This document shows, in pieces, positions 8,796 through 17,371 of a DNA stretch of 51,023 nt. The notes beneath the pieces were generated by a model. That model saw only the letters and a program-made list of their open reading frames with translations. It made no database searches and had not been told where the DNA came from. The DNA comes from CAMPJM01 sp964440915 (GTDB lineage Bacteria > Bacteroidota > Bacteroidia > Cytophagales > Cyclobacteriaceae). The stretch's first letter is position 1; each line of letters begins with the position of its first letter. The translations under genes and the position numbers were made by a program. The DNA lies in NCBI GenBank assembly GCA_964440915.1, contig CAYTTV010000027.1, positions 1 to 51,023 of the forward strand, in the 5' to 3' direction.

Positions 8796-8894
8796 TCCCT
8801 ACGCCGGCATTATCCGGATCAGGTGCATGGTTGCTTGTATAGGCAAACGGCAGCAAACATTGGGTATGATCTCAGCTTGCGAAGAAGCACCCCA
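8796..8894 (-). promoter_or_regulatory. TPP (THI-box) riboswitch
   Basis: Read on the minus strand the leader starts GGGGTGCTTC, has CTGAGATCATACCC in the first half, and closes with CACCTGATCCGGATAATG and CCGGCGTAGGGA. These are the conserved thi-box elements: pyrimidine-sensing CUGAGA and pyrophosphate-sensing CUGAUCCGGAUAAUGCCGGC, plus the closing P1 pairing. It lies in the leader of the pnuT operon, and binding of thiamine pyrophosphate should reduce expression. No clear terminator hairpin is seen between it and the ATG, so control may act on translation. Confidence 0.95.
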
Positions 8895-8903
8895 TAAGTA
8901 TTG

Positions 8904-8933
8904 CAAAGCTAGCGTAATTTATCAGAAAGCAAA
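8904..8933 (-). promoter_or_regulatory. Bacteroidota-type promoter of the pnuT operon
   Basis: On the minus strand a TTTG (8930-8933) is followed after 18 bases by TAGCTTTG (8904-8911), a perfect TAnnTTTG -7 box. Transcription would start near 8897, just ahead of the first base of the riboswitch. Confidence 0.7.
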
Positions 8934-9022
8934 AACAAGGGGCGAGCAATCAACGGTACTCAGAAAAGGGTGAAGTTAAATACACTGGATATGAAAATCT
9001 TACATTGGGTATCACCCTAAAC

Positions 9023-9990
9023 ATGAGCAGCAGGCTTTCAATATTTCAAATCANNNNNNNNNNNNNNNNNNNNNNNNNNNNNNNNNNNNNNNNNNNNNNN
9101 NNNNNNNNNNNNNNNNNNNNNNNNNNNNNNNNNNNNNNNNNNNNNNNNNNNNNCTTTATTGGAGCATACGAACCAATTATGGGCATAAGAACAAAAACAT
9201 AGGATGGCACTTGCTACCTTTCTTCATCTTTTTGATATTGTACGCTACAGTTTCAAATAATATTGCTGGAAGCCCGAATATAGCCGAATTGTATTATCTA
9301 TCAAGCTGGATTATTCCAGCATCACTTTTCACTTATTTAATCTCCCTCCTAAGGTCGAAGAAAGAGTTTAAATCAACAGAAGGTGTACGGCCTGAGCTAC
9401 TAATACTGATTTATGTGTCGCTTTTCATCATAGCGATAATAGCCACTATGGTATACTTATGCGAGATGCTAAGCATAGACATGGGCATTAATTACATTTT
9501 TTTTACCCATACCCTATTGCTGATCATAGCAATCTTTATACTCTGTTATTTCTATTGGTCCGCAAAAATTACCATGCGAACTGCTTCAGAAGCACCCAAC
9601 TATGTAAACTCACCATTAAATGTAGGAAAAGCCAACGATTACGTGCAACAAATCCAACAATACTTTGAAGGATCCAATGCCTATCTGCGTTCTGACCTTT
9701 CGCTAAATGTGTTGGCCGAGGAGTTGAACATTCCCAAGCATTATTTCTCTCAACTTTTCAATGTGCATATAGGCAAGAGCTTTTATCAATATGTAGCGGA
9801 ATATCGGGTGTCTTATGCCATCGATCAGATGCAGGAAGCGGATTTCAGGTTAAAAATAGAATCTTTGGCTTATGAATGTGGCTTTAACTCCAAGTCTTCT
9901 TTTAATAAATATTTCAAGAGCATTGTTGGCTGCACGCCCATTGAATACCTTAAGCAAAAAAATAGGGAAGCAATTGATCAAGTGTCTTAA
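9023..9990 (+). CDS. Membrane AraC-family regulator, interrupted by an assembly gap
   Basis: Before the gap an ATG at 9023 opens MSSRLSIFQI. After the gap a frame is open from 9154 (LYWSIRTNYGHKNKNIGWH) into a hydrophobic domain and ends with an AraC helix-turn-helix domain (LNVLAEELNIPKHYFSQLF; CGFNSKSSFNKYFKSIVG). The next gene encodes a paralogue with the same layout. Aligned with it, the lost stretch is about 65 residues, roughly 190-200 bases, so the true gap is longer than its 100 N. The frame differs on the two sides, as expected from an arbitrary gap length. The TTG at 9211 is not the real start. The protein should be a membrane-bound regulator with several N-terminal TM helices that bind an unknown signal. 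Confidence 0.75.
9054..9153. other. Assembly gap (100 N)
   Basis: A run of exactly 100 N, the conventional size for a gap of unknown length. It falls inside the N-terminal half of a membrane AraC regulator gene. Confidence 0.99.
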
Positions 9991-9999
9991 TTAATCTGA

Positions 10000-11073
10000 A
10001 TGAGCTTTCCGCTGATTGAATTTTTGCTGCTTTGTGTTTTCCTAATGACTTTAGGCAACTTTTGGCTTTGGTTCAAACCGAGCCATAATAAAAGGCATTT
10101 TTATCAATGGGTGATCATTTACTTGAATAGCTATATAGCCATTCATGCATTATATGTCCTAACAATAGAAAGCTTTTTTCCAGATATCCGCTATTTAGAC
10201 AGGCTTCCTTTTGCATTATTATACGGGCCTCTCTTATGCTTCATCATCTTGGCTCAAAAAAAAGGAAAGCTCTCAAAGCGCACTATTGGGGTTCATATTA
10301 TACCTTTCATTTCTTTTTTTTTATGGTTTATCGCCTTATTGGTTATAGGAATCCCAGCTGAGCCGGTGAAACTGTACAACCAAACTTTGGGAATCTGCTC
10401 TTTGCTATCCTACAGCTGCTATGCTGGTTGGAGCATCCGTAACGTAACGCGGCACTTAAAACATAAGCCGTTCATACGAAGGCCTTTATTATTGGTTGGT
10501 TTCATGCTGCTGGTATTTATGAGTTCGATCGTGTTGGCTTATATTTTGTCTGACGGAAGAATAAGTGGAGCAGATTCGGCGCGCATTTTATTGCGTTCAA
10601 TGGTTTATAGTTGCTTGTTAACGGCGGCGTACCTGATCCGCACTGAATTGAAAGCTCCATTGAAACCGAGCGATGAAGGAGTTGAACCTGAAAAAGAAGA
10701 TTCAAAGTATGAAAAGTCGCTGCTCCCAAATGAACAACTAGATGCCTATGCAAATAAATTGCAACACCTTATGCAGGAAGAAAAGGTTTTTCTGAACCAT
10801 GACTTATCTTTACAGAAGCTTGCCGAAATCTCTAATATCCCTTCACATCATCTTACGCAAGTCCTAAATCTAAAGATGGGGTCAAATTTTTATGATTATG
10901 TCAACAATCTCCGCATCGAGGAGGCATGTATTTTATTGATAAGCCAAAGAAACATATCTATTGAAATAATCGCCCAGCGATGTGGTTTTAATTCAAAGTC
11001 ATCTTTTAATCGCAATTTCAAAGCCTCTCTAGGTCTCACCCCGACCAAGTACCGCTCATCTGTTCCGCAATAG
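10000..11073 (+). CDS. Membrane AraC-family regulator (tandem paralogue)
   Basis: A 357-residue protein. About residues 5-215 are mostly hydrophobic, with some seven membrane segments; a charged linker follows (EGVEPEKEDSKYEKS), then a C-terminal AraC DNA-binding domain with two helix-turn-helix units (LQKLAEISNIPSHHLTQVL and CGFNSKSSFNRNFKASLGLTPTKY). This multi-TM plus AraC arrangement is common in Bacteroidota, but its ligands are largely unknown. The gene starts nine bases after the stop of its neighbour, and the two DNA-binding domains share long blocks (GFNSKSSFN), so they arose by tandem duplication. Confidence 0.85.
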   Translation: MSFPLIEFLLLCVFLMTLGNFWLWFKPSHNKRHFYQWVIIYLNSYIAIHALYVLTIESFFPDIRYLDRLPFALLYGPLLCFIILAQKKGKLSKRTIGVHIIPFISFFLWFIALLVIGIPAEPVKLYNQTLGICSLLSYSCYAGWSIRNVTRHLKHKPFIRRPLLLVGFMLLVFMSSIVLAYILSDGRISGADSARILLRSMVYSCLLTAAYLIRTELKAPLKPSDEGVEPEKEDSKYEKSLLPNEQLDAYANKLQHLMQEEKVFLNHDLSLQKLAEISNIPSHHLTQVLNLKMGSNFYDYVNNLRIEEACILLISQRNISIEIIAQRCGFNSKSSFNRNFKASLGLTPTKYRSSVPQ

Positions 11074-11239
11074 CAATTCAAATACCTCCTTTACGTTAAG
11101 CAGAGGCTCTTTTACGTGTCATCCATGTGGGGCGTACGACTTCCCGTTTGGATAACGCATTGGTAAAAGCACTTTTAAGGAAGTTTGCATCACATTATAG
11201 CCGGACAACAATCCCTTGATTGATTGACTGTGCAAAAAC

Positions 11240-12442
11240 ATGAAAATCATGGACAACAGGCGAACTACTCCAAAGCTAAACAATATGCACTACCGCAAAA
11301 ATGCTATAAAGAAAACTAGATTAACTTGCGGTGACCTTCATACTGATGAGTCGAGAAATATGATGCAAAAAAAGCAAGAACCAATCAACAGCTTATTCGA
11401 GCAGGCCGTCATGGGCATCGCATATCTAGATGAGCATAATCATGTGACTACTGCCAACGAAGCCTTTCAGGATCTTGTACAATATTCTTTGGATGACCTA
11501 CAGGAAATCCCCTTTTCACATATTATCTATCCGGCAGACTTGGAGAAAGAACAGGTTCTGAGAAAAGAGGTACTTGAAGGAAAAAGAAAAGACTATAGTC
11601 TTGAGCAGCGCTATATACGCAAAGATGGCGAGTTGGTATGGGTGAGTGCCCACACCACCTACATTCAAGAAAGCCAGGACGTTTCTGTCCAAACGGTTAT
11701 ATTTGCACACGACATTTCGGCTTGGAAACATCATGAGCAAGAGCTGCTGAAAGCCAACTCCATCAAAGACAAATTCTTTATGATTATTGGCCATGATCTC
11801 CGTAACCCTATTGAGTCGATAAAAATTTTGACCTCATTTATTGAGCATGAATTGGAGCAGAACAACATAGATTCTATCCGGGAAATAACTTCCATGCTAT
11901 CAGATCAAGCAGATCATACGCAGAAGCTCCTGAGCAATCTGTTGAGATGGAGTCAAGCACAGACAAAACAAATCTCATTCAACCCTAAACAACTGAACAT
12001 AACCGCGATAATACAGGAACAGGTAAGGGAAAATTCGCCAATAGCACACAACAAAAATATTGTTTTAGAGCAGGATCTAGACATGGAATTATGGGTGGAT
12101 GCAGACGCAGAAATGCTCAAAGTTATCCTGCGGAACTTGATCACCAATGCCATCAAATTCAGTTATGCTGACAGCACTGTATGGCTAAAAGCCCAAGAAA
12201 GAACGGATGATGTACTTATAACAATTGAAGATCAAGGCAAGGGCATCCCCCCTTTGGTATTCGATAAACTATTTCATCCTGAATCTAAGGTATCTACAAA
12301 CGGCACGCAAGATGAAAGAGGCACCGGTCTTGGCCTCCTGCTCTGCAAAGAGTTCGTAGAATATCACGGAGGAAAAATATGGGCGGAAAGCAGCCAGGAT
12401 AAAGGCAGCAAGTTTATGTTTACACTACCCAAAAGTTCATAA
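11240..12442 (+). CDS. Soluble PAS-domain sensor histidine kinase
   Basis: From the first ATG the protein has 400 residues. A PAS domain (about 50-165; EQAVMGIAYLDEHNHV and the PAC block RYIRKDGELVWVSAHTTY) precedes a HisKA dimerisation helix with phospho-acceptor His185 in IIGHDLRNPIES. The HATPase domain has its N box (LRNLITNAIKF), G1 (EDQGKGIP) and G2 (GTGLGLLLCKEF). No membrane segments are present, so it senses a cytoplasmic cue. The first 40 residues are basic and not part of any domain; an ATG at 11360 (MMQKKQEPINSLFEQ) may be the true start. No response regulator lies beside it. The membrane GAF protein follows after 53 bases. Confidence 0.85.
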   Translation: MKIMDNRRTTPKLNNMHYRKNAIKKTRLTCGDLHTDESRNMMQKKQEPINSLFEQAVMGIAYLDEHNHVTTANEAFQDLVQYSLDDLQEIPFSHIIYPADLEKEQVLRKEVLEGKRKDYSLEQRYIRKDGELVWVSAHTTYIQESQDVSVQTVIFAHDISAWKHHEQELLKANSIKDKFFMIIGHDLRNPIESIKILTSFIEHELEQNNIDSIREITSMLSDQADHTQKLLSNLLRWSQAQTKQISFNPKQLNITAIIQEQVRENSPIAHNKNIVLEQDLDMELWVDADAEMLKVILRNLITNAIKFSYADSTVWLKAQERTDDVLITIEDQGKGIPPLVFDKLFHPESKVSTNGTQDERGTGLGLLLCKEFVEYHGGKIWAESSQDKGSKFMFTLPKSS

Positions 12443-12495
12443 CGGACGCCAAAGTTTAAATCCCTATTGCAAGGCAGGCAATTTCCAGCCAGAAA

Positions 12496-14079
12496 ATGTT
12501 AACATCTAATTCTTTGATCATGAAACTTTCTAAAGACCAACTTTCTCCTTTCTTTGAAAAAACAAAGGTAAAGGCAGATCGGATCACGCTGTATTACTTC
12601 ATAGGAAATTTTTTATTCGGCATATTCTTAGCCCCATTCTATGACACCTGGGTTTTTGCTTTTCTCGTGGGTGGCATCAACTTATTCATTTACTTTTCTG
12701 CACGATTTATCCTTCCAAAGAATACACTATACCAGTATATCGGAAGTGGCGTAAGCGCCTTATTTGTTGCCCAGTTTATCTATCAAATGCATGGCATGTT
12801 CGAAATGCACTTCTTCGTATTTGTGGCTTCCCTTGCCATGGTAGCTTACCATAATTGGAAGCTTCAAATCCCGTTGATCTCAATCATCATAATCCACCAT
12901 GCACTTTTTGCTTGGCTACAATATTCAGGCATGAAGGATATCTACTTTACACAGTTGGACTATATGACCTTACAAACGTTCATTTTCCATGGTGCCTTGG
13001 CCTCACTAATCGTGTTTATGAGCGGGTACTGGAGTTATGACTTTAGGACAAAAACAATTGAGTCTGCCAAGCTTATCCTGACGCAGGAGCAACAACTAGA
13101 TAAAATTCAACGGAACATATCATTTGCAGAAAAACTAAGCAAAGGTGAGCTTAATGCTGTTCTGGAAACAGATGAGCTCGGACAATTGGAGGAAACCATG
13201 CTCCACCTGCAACGCGAACTGATAAAGTCGAGGGAAAAAGAAGAGCAGGACAGATTCATGGCCACCGGAATCAATGAGATCAACAATATCGTCCGGAATT
13301 ATCAACACGATGTGCAAGAACTTTGCGATAAGGTAATCGCTAAAACCGTAAAGTATTTGAATCTTAACCAAGGTGGCCTCTTCACTGTAGAAGGAGAAAA
13401 TGACAATGACATACATTTGAATCTTAAAGCTCACTATGCTTATGACCGAAAAAAATATGGTGAAAAAAGAATAGAAATTGGACAGGGCCTTGTCGGACAA
13501 GCTTACCTGGAAAAGGATAAGATTTATAGAACAGAAGTACCCCAGAAGTTTTTCAAAATAACTTCAGGGCTAGGAGAATCTACACCTTCAAGCATTGTCG
13601 TCATTCCACTTGTATACAATGAAAAGGTGGAAGGTGTAATTGAACTGGCCTCTTTTAGAAAGCTTCAGGAACACGAGCAAGCATTTCTGATGAAAGCTGG
13701 GGAAAACATTGCCTCTAGCCTTTCATTAGTAAAAACCAACCAACAGACAAAAACACTTCTGGAAAACACAAAACAGCAAACCAGCAGACTCTTGGAACAA
13801 GAAGAAGAAATGCGGCAAAGCATGGAAGAGCTGGTAGCCACACAAGAAGAAATGCGGAGAAACGAAGCCGAGTTGCACAGACAAATGGAAATGTCAAAAC
13901 AGGTTGAACAGACTTTAAAACTACAACTTGAAGAAATCCGGAAAAAGGAGAAATCCTTAAAAGGACAGTTAGAAGCTAGCCTGAATTTCAAGAAAATGAA
14001 AAAAGACCCCATGAAGCATCTTAAGAAAACCTATAACGCCCTTACAAACGAAGAATTTAAAACTACTACAGTCAAGTAA
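12496..14079 (+). CDS. Membrane protein with His-rich TM module, GAF domain and coiled coil
   Basis: This 527-residue protein has about six TM helices (30-185), a HAMP-like stretch, a GAF domain (about 265-415, with GQGLVGQAYLEKDKIY) and a C-terminal coiled coil rich in Glu and Gln (EEEMRQSMEELVATQEEMRRNE). The TM part carries histidines at 99, 105, 119, 134, 135 and 165, a pattern (MHGMFEMHF ... HNW ... HH) that recurs in the membrane module of some chemoreceptors and diguanylate cyclases and may bind a metal or cofactor. No kinase, cyclase or methyl-accepting signalling domain is present. Output may pass to the kinase encoded just upstream. Function unknown. Confidence 0.7.
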   Translation: MLTSNSLIMKLSKDQLSPFFEKTKVKADRITLYYFIGNFLFGIFLAPFYDTWVFAFLVGGINLFIYFSARFILPKNTLYQYIGSGVSALFVAQFIYQMHGMFEMHFFVFVASLAMVAYHNWKLQIPLISIIIIHHALFAWLQYSGMKDIYFTQLDYMTLQTFIFHGALASLIVFMSGYWSYDFRTKTIESAKLILTQEQQLDKIQRNISFAEKLSKGELNAVLETDELGQLEETMLHLQRELIKSREKEEQDRFMATGINEINNIVRNYQHDVQELCDKVIAKTVKYLNLNQGGLFTVEGENDNDIHLNLKAHYAYDRKKYGEKRIEIGQGLVGQAYLEKDKIYRTEVPQKFFKITSGLGESTPSSIVVIPLVYNEKVEGVIELASFRKLQEHEQAFLMKAGENIASSLSLVKTNQQTKTLLENTKQQTSRLLEQEEEMRQSMEELVATQEEMRRNEAELHRQMEMSKQVEQTLKLQLEEIRKKEKSLKGQLEASLNFKKMKKDPMKHLKKTYNALTNEEFKTTTVK

Positions 14080-14085
14080 AAAGGA

Positions 14086-14706
14086 ATGCACTACATCAAA
14101 TTCATCCTGGTTATATTTATTTCAGTCCTTGGTTTAGCACTTATTGGAGTGATTTTCTGGGAGCAAGAGCTTCAATACACCCAACCCACCCCTTTACCAA
14201 AGGGCTATGTGCACGCGAATGAGACCATTGTGCTCGATATCCCATTGATAAAAACAAGTGGCAAACCTCAATTTCTCCACTTTTATAATCCTGATTGTCC
14301 TTGCTCGCGGTTCAACAAACCACACTTTTCTTCGCTAGTCCGGAAGCATGAAAAGATGGTCGACTTTTATATAGTAGTAAATTTAGACGAACATATTGCG
14401 GCCGTAAAGGAAATATTTGGGAAGGGAGTACAAGTTATACAGGACAAAGACAAAGAGATTGCGAAGGCTTGTGGAGTTTATGCCACACCGCAGGCCGTCA
14501 TTATCGATCAAAAGGGAGTTCTTTACTTTAAGGGCAACTTTAACAAATCTCGATACTGTACCGATCCAGAGACAAATTACGCTGCCATGGCGTTGGATGC
14601 TGTGCTTGCAAAGGAGCCTGCCCCAGTTTTTGGTCAGCTTGCCACTACTGCTTATGGTTGTGAATTGGGCAAAAAGAGCTGGTTCAAAACATTGGTTGGA
14701 CAATAG
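14086..14706 (+). CDS. Membrane-anchored thioredoxin-fold protein (DUF6436-like)
   Basis: A 206-residue protein with one N-terminal membrane anchor (residues 4-25) and a thioredoxin-like domain facing the periplasm. The active-site region is HFYNPDCPCSRFN with Cys71-Pro-Cys73, a CxC rather than the usual CxxC. A cis-Pro loop (VYATPQAVIIDQKG) follows, and further cysteines are at SRYCTDP and YGCEL. This fits the DUF6436 / TlpA-like group. It lies six bases after the GAF protein gene, so the two are probably cotranscribed. A redox role is inferred from the fold; the unusual CxC spacing leaves the reaction open. Confidence 0.75.
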   Translation: MHYIKFILVIFISVLGLALIGVIFWEQELQYTQPTPLPKGYVHANETIVLDIPLIKTSGKPQFLHFYNPDCPCSRFNKPHFSSLVRKHEKMVDFYIVVNLDEHIAAVKEIFGKGVQVIQDKDKEIAKACGVYATPQAVIIDQKGVLYFKGNFNKSRYCTDPETNYAAMALDAVLAKEPAPVFGQLATTAYGCELGKKSWFKTLVGQ

Positions 14707-14824
14707 CAACCTCTGTAACCGCTATAAAAAAATTCCAAACACTAAATTTGTTGAACTGAAATAAAAGCAATTGCATTTAACATCTTATTCATCTTGCACC
14801 TGCTACTATTATTCATCGTTCCAT

Positions 14825-14832
14825 TATCTTTG
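14825..14832 (+). promoter_or_regulatory. Candidate -7 box upstream of tatD
   Basis: TATCTTTG matches the TAnnTTTG consensus exactly and lies 34 bases before the ATG at 14867. I see no TTTG at the usual -33 spacing, so the call is tentative. Confidence 0.4.
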
Positions 14833-14866
14833 AGCCAATATTTACAAGCGGAAAATAAGTTTGGCC

Positions 14867-15631
14867 ATGATTGACACACACGCCCATATATATGCTGAAG
14901 AATTTAAAGATGATCTTGCAGAGGTCATAGAAAAATGTACTGATAAGGGGGTAAGTAAAATTCTTATGCCCAATATCGACAGCACATCAATTGATGCGAT
15001 GCTAGAAGTAGAGCAAATGTATCCTCAAATATGTCATGCCATGATGGGTCTACATCCTTCCTCTATAAAAAAGGGATTTGAGAAGGAACTGTATGCAGTA
15101 GAAGAATGGTTGACCAAAAGAGAGTTTTTGGCAGTTGGCGAGATTGGCATCGATTTGTACTGGGACAAGCAGTTCGAATCACATCAAAAAGAGGCATTCG
15201 AAATTCAAATTAAATGGGCAAAGAAACTGAATGTTCCTATTGTCATCCATTGTAGAGAAGCGTTTGATGTCACCATTTCTATAGTAGAAGCATTGCATGA
15301 TGACAGCCTGACCGGTGTGTTCCATTGTTTTACAGGAAGCATAGAAGATGCGGAACGTGTATTAAAACTAGGGTTCTATCTGGGAATCGGAGGTGTTTCT
15401 ACATTTAAAAACGGCGGCTTGGACAAGGTACTACCCCAGGTCGACCTGAATAAAATCGTCCTGGAGACAGATAGCCCCTATCTCGCCCCAGTGCCCTATA
15501 GGGGAAAAAGAAATGAGCCTTCATACCTTCCATTGATAGCACAACGTATTGCTGAATTGAAACACATACCATTGGAAGAAGTTAAAAAGACAACCAGCAA
15601 AAATGCAAAAAAGCTTTTTAAAAAAATTTAA
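14867..15631 (+). CDS. tatD: TatD-family metal-dependent DNase/hydrolase
   Basis: A 254-residue TIM-barrel hydrolase of the TatD/YcfH family. Metal ligands are visible as HAH near the N-terminus (IDTHAH), Glu in VGEIGIDLYWD, His in VIHCREAF, His in GVFHCFTG, and the final Asp in ETDSPYLAP. Family members cleave DNA 3' ends or related phosphodiesters and act in repair and turnover. The length matches the family. The longer frame begins with a TTG two codons earlier; the ATG at 14867 gives the expected MIDTHAH start. It stands alone, with its own probable promoter. Confidence 0.92.
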   Translation: MIDTHAHIYAEEFKDDLAEVIEKCTDKGVSKILMPNIDSTSIDAMLEVEQMYPQICHAMMGLHPSSIKKGFEKELYAVEEWLTKREFLAVGEIGIDLYWDKQFESHQKEAFEIQIKWAKKLNVPIVIHCREAFDVTISIVEALHDDSLTGVFHCFTGSIEDAERVLKLGFYLGIGGVSTFKNGGLDKVLPQVDLNKIVLETDSPYLAPVPYRGKRNEPSYLPLIAQRIAELKHIPLEEVKKTTSKNAKKLFKKI

Positions 15632-16018
15632 TTAAAAAAAAACGGTAATCATATATTAAAAAGATGGTAATTGCGTTTACAATCAGTTGTTGAATCATCA
15701 TTTTTATGCCAGAATACCTAGATATATAAATAAAGTAAAAATTGCATACCTAGAAGGAACAGAACAGTTGTGGTAAAAGAATTCTTTGCAAAATAAAACA
15801 TGCATTTCAAGGGAAAGAATGATTATATGAGGAAGGAGCCAAAAAAGAATATCATGCTATCCAAATTATATTCTGTCCGAAGGAAAATGAGTTTATTGCA
15901 ACAATATTGGTACAAAAATGTCATATATACATTTTACCTCAAAAATGAGGTTGAAATTTGCATATAGAGTTTTTTCTTAATTTATTTGTGGAGTTGTACT
16001 AACGAATAATATAAACGA
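15632..16018. other. AT-rich intergenic stretch before tRNA-Ser
   Basis: No credible reading frame, repeat or structured element was found in these 387 bases. The last 50 bases presumably hold the promoter of the tRNA gene, but I see no exact TAnnTTTG match. Confidence 0.5.
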
Positions 16019-16107
16019 AGAGAGGTGGCCGAGCGGCTGAAGGCGCACGCCTGGAAAGTGTGTATCCGCCCAACGGTGGATCGAGGGTTCGAATCCCTCT
16101 CTCTCTG
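16019..16107 (+). tRNA. tRNA-Ser (anticodon GGA)
   Basis: A full cloverleaf can be folded: acceptor AGAGAGG pairs with TCTCTCT; the D arm contains GCCGAGCGGCTGAAGGC; the anticodon stem CACGC/GTGTG encloses the loop CTGGAAA; a long class II variable arm follows (TATCCGCC...GGTGGATC); and the T arm is GAGGG-TTCGAAT-CCCTC. The long variable arm and GGA anticodon identify serine (reads TCC and TCT). The discriminator is G and the CCA end is not encoded (CTA follows). Confidence 0.97.
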
Positions 16108-16185
16108 CTAAGTGATAATTTTAAATTTAATTGATTTAATTAACGCTGTTTAACCTTTAATTTATAGAATTTTAAAATCTAAACT

Positions 16186-17010
16186 ATGAAAAAGTTATTT
16201 GCATTTTTAATGCTTACCACAATGTTGGCATTTAGTTATAGCAACCCATCTATGGCTCAAGAAGAGACTGCTGATACTGCTGTGGTAGAAAGTGAGCCGG
16301 TCGAAGCTGTAGTAGAAGAACCAGCTCCGGTAGCTGCAAATGTGGAAGAAGCTCCTGCTCAGGAACAATCATTCCATCAAGTAATAAAAGAAAAATTTAT
16401 TGAAGGTGGTTGGGAATGGATGGCTCCTATTTTGCTTTGTTTAATTGTAGGCCTGGCTATTGCAATCGAAAGAATTATCACCTTAAACATGGCATCTACC
16501 AACAACAAAAAACTATTAGCAAAAGTAGAGGACGCTTATCAAACTGGTGGTGTTGATGCGGCACTTGATGTTACAAGAAACACAAAAGGCCCTGTTGCCT
16601 CGATATTTACCCAAGGATTATTGCGTTACTCAGAAGGGATCGATATGGTAGAAAAATCTATTATCTCATACGGCTCTGTAGAAATGGGTCGTTTGGAAAG
16701 AGGTTTAGTGTGGATCGCTTTATTTATCGCACTTGCTCCTATGCTTGGATTCATGGGTACGGTTGTGGGTATGATCGCTGCATTCGATGCCATTGAAGCT
16801 GCAGGTGACATTTCTCCTTCATTGGTTGCAGGAGGTATTAAAGTGGCTCTTTTGACTACAGTAAATGGTCTAATCGTGGCGGTAATCCTTCAAGTATTCT
16901 ACAACTACCTGGTGTCTAAAATTGATTCTTTGGTAATTAAAATGGAGGATGCCTCTATTTCATTGGTTGATATGTTAGTACACTACGATTTAGCTAAAAA
17001 GCGTGCTTAA
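16186..17010 (+). CDS. exbB: ExbB/TolQ/MotA-family proton channel protein
   Basis: A 274-residue inner-membrane protein. It begins with a signal-like segment ending NPSMAQ, followed by an acidic, Ala/Pro/Val-rich stretch to about residue 60, then TM segments near 77-97 (MAPILLCLIVGLAIAIERI), 168-195 (IALFIALAPMLGFMGTVVGMIAAF) and 215-240. The APMLGFMGTVVGMI block is the ExbB/TolQ signature. With ExbD it should form the proton-driven motor that energises TonB-dependent outer-membrane transport. It is the first gene of a four-gene operon (33-, 1- and -1-base junctions). The acidic, Pro-rich extracytoplasmic N-terminus is an add-on often seen in Bacteroidota ExbB. Confidence 0.93.
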   Translation: MKKLFAFLMLTTMLAFSYSNPSMAQEETADTAVVESEPVEAVVEEPAPVAANVEEAPAQEQSFHQVIKEKFIEGGWEWMAPILLCLIVGLAIAIERIITLNMASTNNKKLLAKVEDAYQTGGVDAALDVTRNTKGPVASIFTQGLLRYSEGIDMVEKSIISYGSVEMGRLERGLVWIALFIALAPMLGFMGTVVGMIAAFDAIEAAGDISPSLVAGGIKVALLTTVNGLIVAVILQVFYNYLVSKIDSLVIKMEDASISLVDMLVHYDLAKKRA

Positions 17011-17043
17011 CATTTTTAACCATTATTAAAAGAATGAAATATT

Positions 17044-17370
17044 ATGGATATATTTGATATTAGTATATATGTGGCCTATTTGTTGGTAATCATAGCCGCA
17101 TTGGCTGCCTTGGTTTTACCACTTGTCAATTCTTTAAGTGACCCGAAACAGTTGGTAAAAGGACTTATAGGCATCGGTGTTTTGTTGCTTACATTCGTTG
17201 TAGGTTACCTCATATCTGGAGATGAAATAACGGGCACCTATATTAGAAATGGAGTAGATGCACCAAATGCGTCTAAATTGATTGGCGGATCTTTAATTGC
17301 CATGTATATGTTCTTCATTGTAGGATTTGCTAGTATTATAGTAACCGAAGTGATTAAATTATTTAAATAA
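17044..17370 (+). CDS. Small three-TM membrane protein in the exbBD operon
   Basis: A 108-residue hydrophobic protein with three predicted membrane helices (about 8-30, 38-58 and 78-105) and short loops. I recognise no catalytic motif. It sits between exbB and the first exbD with a one-base gap to the latter, an arrangement repeated in many Bacteroidota genomes. It is therefore likely an accessory subunit or assembly factor of the ExbB/ExbD motor. That role is inferred from position only. Confidence 0.8.
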   Translation: MDIFDISIYVAYLLVIIAALAALVLPLVNSLSDPKQLVKGLIGIGVLLLTFVVGYLISGDEITGTYIRNGVDAPNASKLIGGSLIAMYMFFIVGFASIIVTEVIKLFK

Positions 17371-17371
17371 T

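Noticed and set aside
9005..9202. Frame running through the N gap
   Set aside because: The gap length is arbitrary, so the frame is meaningless across it. Only its first part, from the ATG at 9023, is used as the start of the AraC-type gene.
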